Shown piece by piece: positions 14,616-16,349 of a DNA stretch of 16,349 nucleotides (positions are counted from its first letter, which is position 1; every line of letters begins with the position of its first letter). Position numbers and translations under genes: made by a program. Source of the DNA: Prochlorococcus marinus str. MIT 9215 (GTDB lineage: Bacteria > Cyanobacteriota > Cyanobacteriia > PCC-6307 > Cyanobiaceae); NCBI GenBank assembly GCA_949486985.1, contig CATBLW010000287.1, positions 1 to 16,349 on the forward strand, written 5' to 3'. A model generated the notes under the pieces. The model was not told the origin of the DNA, searched no databases, and saw nothing but the letters and a program-made list of their open reading frames with translations.

Positions 14616-14729
14616 ATGGTCAGCATCACTGAGGCCTCGACAATTGACTGGGCCGGCATCGCTCTTGTGGTTGCTCTCCACGCCGGTATCCTTGCTCTCC
14701 GTTTGGGTATCACCCTTGCTGATGCCTGA
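14616..14729 (+). CDS. psaM: Photosystem I subunit PsaM (subunit XII)
   Basis: A 37-residue open frame from ATG 14616 to TGA 14727-14729, too short for many gene callers. The product is a short polar N-terminus (MVSITEASTIDW) followed by one membrane helix and ending ALHAGILALRLGITLADA. The single helix with the terminal LAxRLGxxL pattern matches PsaM, the small single-span photosystem I subunit near the trimer axis that interacts with PsaB/PsaI and pigments. The N-terminus is a few residues longer than the 31-34 residues usual elsewhere. The frame is not explained by a gene on either strand, is bounded by crr6 and the unknown membrane protein, and por lies 0.6 kb downstream. The identification rests on the short helix pattern, so an alignment would settle it. 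Confidence 0.82.
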   Translation: MVSITEASTIDWAGIALVVALHAGILALRLGITLADA

Positions 14730-14766
14730 ATTGTCAGGTTTTTTGGCTTGACCACTTGGCATTTGA

Positions 14767-14793
14767 GGTTGGCTGCGATACAAGCGGTCAACC
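14767..14793 (+). terminator. 10-bp RNA stem-loop between psaM and the membrane-protein gene
   Basis: GGTTGGCTGC (14767-14776) and GCGGTCAACC (14784-14793) form an uninterrupted 10-bp stem with a 7-nt loop (gatacaa). Two pairs are G-U wobbles that would be A-C mismatches in the opposite strand, so the fold favours RNA made from the + strand. It sits 37 nt after the psaM stop and ends 5 nt before the ATG at 14799. No T-run follows, so a classic intrinsic terminator is unlikely; a processing or attenuation hairpin, or a block to translation of the next gene, are alternatives. Confidence 0.4.
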
Positions 14794-14798
14794 GTTAA

Positions 14799-15218
14799 AT
14801 GATCTTGGTTAAACCCCTGGTTCAATCCAGGTTCAGGCAACATCAGCGATCTCGCCGACGTGCCCCGAATGCCAATCATGCATCGAATCCCCATCCGGTG
14901 ATCGATGCAGCGACATTGGCTTCTACCTTGCAGCTTCAAGAGCAGCGAAGGGAAATCTTATGCAGCTTTTTAGCGCTTGGCATGAAGCTTGGTTTGGTTT
15001 CTCTTGGTTGTGTCAGCCTCGTGAAGCTTTCCTTTGCCTACCAGGAGCGTCTCGACCGTCATGGCGAGATAGCCGCTGTAGTGGATGTGGAATCGGCCAA
15101 GCTTCATACTCTCCAAAAGCGTTTTGACCGGTTGTTCACCCTGGGAGGTGATCGCCGCCTTATGGATGAGCAGGTGCAATGGATTACTCCGAATCGTTTG
15201 AGAGTGATCTGGCGTTGA
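14799..15218 (+). CDS. Unknown single-span membrane protein
   Basis: I do not recognise the family. The 139-residue product has a basic, poorly ordered N-terminus (residues 1-33, rich in Arg, Gln and Asn), a short amphipathic stretch (LASTLQLQEQRREI), one likely membrane helix at about 54-78 (FLALGMKLGLVSLGCVSLVKL), and then a charged, probably helical or coiled-coil tail (about 82-115: YQERLDRHGEIAAVV, ESAKLHTLQKRFDRLF) ending with WITPNRLRVIWR. By the positive-inside rule the N-terminus is cytoplasmic and the tail faces the lumen or periplasm. This outline resembles small bitopic division proteins such as FtsL/FtsB, but it is only a topology match. It lies between psaM and por on the same strand. 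The start is uncertain: the basic leader may be partly untranslated. Confidence 0.7.
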   Translation: MILVKPLVQSRFRQHQRSRRRAPNANHASNPHPVIDAATLASTLQLQEQRREILCSFLALGMKLGLVSLGCVSLVKLSFAYQERLDRHGEIAAVVDVESAKLHTLQKRFDRLFTLGGDRRLMDEQVQWITPNRLRVIWR

Positions 15219-15300
15219 GCTTTGTTGATGAAGCTGCTGAGAGTGAAGGGGTGAAAGCCTAGTTTTTAGTTCTTGTTAAACCATTCCCAAGGCTGCGTTG

Positions 15301-16305
15301 ATGGCTTTGTCTCAAGCTTGTCCAGGCACCGTGATGATCACGGGGACCACGTCGGGTGTTGGATTGCAAGCCTGTAAGGCTTTGGTCTATCGCGGTTGGA
15401 GGGTGATCACTGCCAATCGCCATCCGCTGAGAGCTGTTGCGGCTGCAGAGAGGTTGGGTCTGCCATCAAGCCAGCTTGAACATCTGCGGATGGATTTGAG
15501 TGATCTTGAGAGCGTTCGCGATGGAGTTGAGACGCTTCTTGAGAGCCTTGATCAGCCCCTTGATGCCTTGGTTTGTAATGCAGCTGTTTATCAGCCCAGG
15601 TTGAAGAAACCACAACGCTCTGCCCAGGGCTACGAGCTGTCCATGGCCACGAATCATTTTGGCCATTTCCTGTTGATTCAACTGCTGCTTGAGAATCTTT
15701 CTAAAGCCAGAGTTTTTCAATTTTCACGACGCTCGGCTCTGGCCTCAACGCGGGTTGTGATCCTGGGAACAGTTACTGCTAATTACAAAGAGCTCGGTGG
15801 AAAAATTCCTATTCCAGCGCCTGCTGATCTTGGAGATCTTTCAGGTTTTGAACAAGGTTTCCATTCGCCAATCAGCATGGCTAATGGAAAAAGATTTAAG
15901 CCAGGGAAGGCCTATAAAGACAGCAAGCTTTGCAATATGATCACCACTCAAGAGTTGCATCAACGCTTCCACGAAGAGACAGGAATACTGTTCACGTCTC
16001 TTTATCCAGGTTGTGTTGCCGATAGTCCTCTTTTTCGTCATACACCTAGAGCTTTTAGATTTTTATTTCCATTGTTTCAGAGGTTTATTACCGGTGGTTA
16101 TATAAGCCAGGCTCGGGCTGGTCATCGGGTCGCTCAAGTTGTTGCAGACCCGGAGTTTGCCGTTTCAGGTGTGCATTGGAGTTGGGGAAATCGCCAAAAG
16201 AAAAATAGAGAAAGCTTTCGCCAAGAACTTTCTGAAAGAGCAATGGATCCTTCGACTTCTAAACGTGTTTGGGAATTATCGATGAAACTTGTTGGCTTGA
16301 GTTGA
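15301..16305 (+). CDS. por: Light-dependent protochlorophyllide oxidoreductase
   Basis: A 334-residue SDR-type photoenzyme that uses light and NADPH to reduce the C17-C18 double bond of protochlorophyllide, giving chlorophyllide on the way to chlorophyll. Motifs: NADPH-binding GTTSGVG (15-21), CNAAVYQP, LGTVTANYKELGGKIPIPAPADLGDL-type region (the POR-specific loop, about 157-183), catalytic Tyr205 and Lys209 in AYKDSKLCN, Cys238 in YPGCVADSPLFR, and the C-terminal GVHWSWGNRQKK. The codon before the ATG is TTG (15298), which some programs would choose; I prefer ATG 15301. Residues around 140-152 (VFQFSRRSALAST) are the most variable part. The gene ends 44 bp before the window edge, and nothing recognisable follows. 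Confidence 0.97.
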   Translation: MALSQACPGTVMITGTTSGVGLQACKALVYRGWRVITANRHPLRAVAAAERLGLPSSQLEHLRMDLSDLESVRDGVETLLESLDQPLDALVCNAAVYQPRLKKPQRSAQGYELSMATNHFGHFLLIQLLLENLSKARVFQFSRRSALASTRVVILGTVTANYKELGGKIPIPAPADLGDLSGFEQGFHSPISMANGKRFKPGKAYKDSKLCNMITTQELHQRFHEETGILFTSLYPGCVADSPLFRHTPRAFRFLFPLFQRFITGGYISQARAGHRVAQVVADPEFAVSGVHWSWGNRQKKNRESFRQELSERAMDPSTSKRVWELSMKLVGLS

Positions 16306-16349
16306 TTGATATCTTTATGGGGTATTGACCGGTTGATAACCAATCCAAT

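Noticed and set aside
14460..14939. 159-codon minus-strand open frame over psaM and the start of crr6
   Set aside because: It overlaps two better-supported genes in other frames, has no hydrophobic or domain features and no conserved motif.
16134..16343. 69-codon minus-strand open frame at the right edge
   Set aside because: Almost entirely antisense to the conserved end of por; the 44 bp beyond por hold no start or motif of the neighbouring gene.
1..16349. CRISPR array, tRNA/rRNA genes, insertion sequences, defence or biosynthetic islands
   Set aside because: No regularly spaced repeats, cloverleaf-forming sequences, transposase-like proteins or modular enzymes were seen; the gene set is ordinary core genome.

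Overview
The window reads as core chromosome of a marine picocyanobacterium (alpha-cyanobacterium of the Synechococcus/Prochlorococcus lineage, moderate G+C, more like marine Synechococcus or the low-light LLIV Prochlorococcus than an AT-rich Prochlorococcus). Evidence: a cyanobacterial aldehyde deformylating oxygenase whose metal ligands fall at the same residue numbers as in the MIT 9313 enzyme but whose sequence differs from it, an acyl-ACP reductase beside it, accA, light-dependent protochlorophyllide reductase, cytochrome c6, PsaM, a CRR6-type NDH-1 assembly factor and a Tab2 protein. Genes are dense, spacers are mostly under 150 bp, and there are no tRNAs, rRNAs, insertion sequences, phage genes or CRISPR arrays. 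Species identification is inference.

Layout. 1-123 (-): N-terminus of a cytochrome c6 precursor, cut by the window edge. 124-447: the longest gene-free stretch, with an imperfect 16-bp tandem repeat. 448-2124 (+): COG2509-type FAD oxidoreductase. 5163-2109 (-): a three-gene unit rps1b/nbp1 (S1 RNA-binding protein) - tab2 - pgeF, joined by two 4-bp ATGA overlaps. 5234-6055 (+): creatininase-family metallohydrolase, divergent from rps1b across 70 bp containing a perfect inverted repeat. 6156-10600 (+): the hydrocarbon/fatty-acid block ado - aar - accA - SDR - folE. 11890-10659 (-): trpF and a small secreted protein. 11968-13236 (+): M50 site-2 protease, convergent with a lipoate-ligase-family gene (13964-13164, -) and overlapping it by 73 bp. 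14535-14050 (-): CRR6. 14616-14729 (+): psaM, a 37-residue gene that is easy to miss. 14799-15218 (+): unknown single-membrane-span protein. 15301-16305 (+): por.

How the genes fit together. Aar reduces acyl-ACP to fatty aldehyde and Ado converts the aldehyde to alkane or alkene; AccA belongs to the enzyme that feeds fatty-acid synthesis. Several other genes serve photosynthetic machinery: petJ (electron carrier), tab2 (photosystem translation in algae and plants), psaM (photosystem I subunit), CRR6 (NDH-1 assembly) and por (chlorophyll synthesis). The rest are housekeeping: folE, trpF, pgeF and the lipoate-ligase homologue.

I found no convincing undescribed multi-gene system. The most useful leads are the rps1b-tab2 coupling, the structured ado/aar spacer, the stem-loop ahead of the small membrane protein, the tandem repeat beside petJ, and the uncharacterised secreted and membrane proteins.
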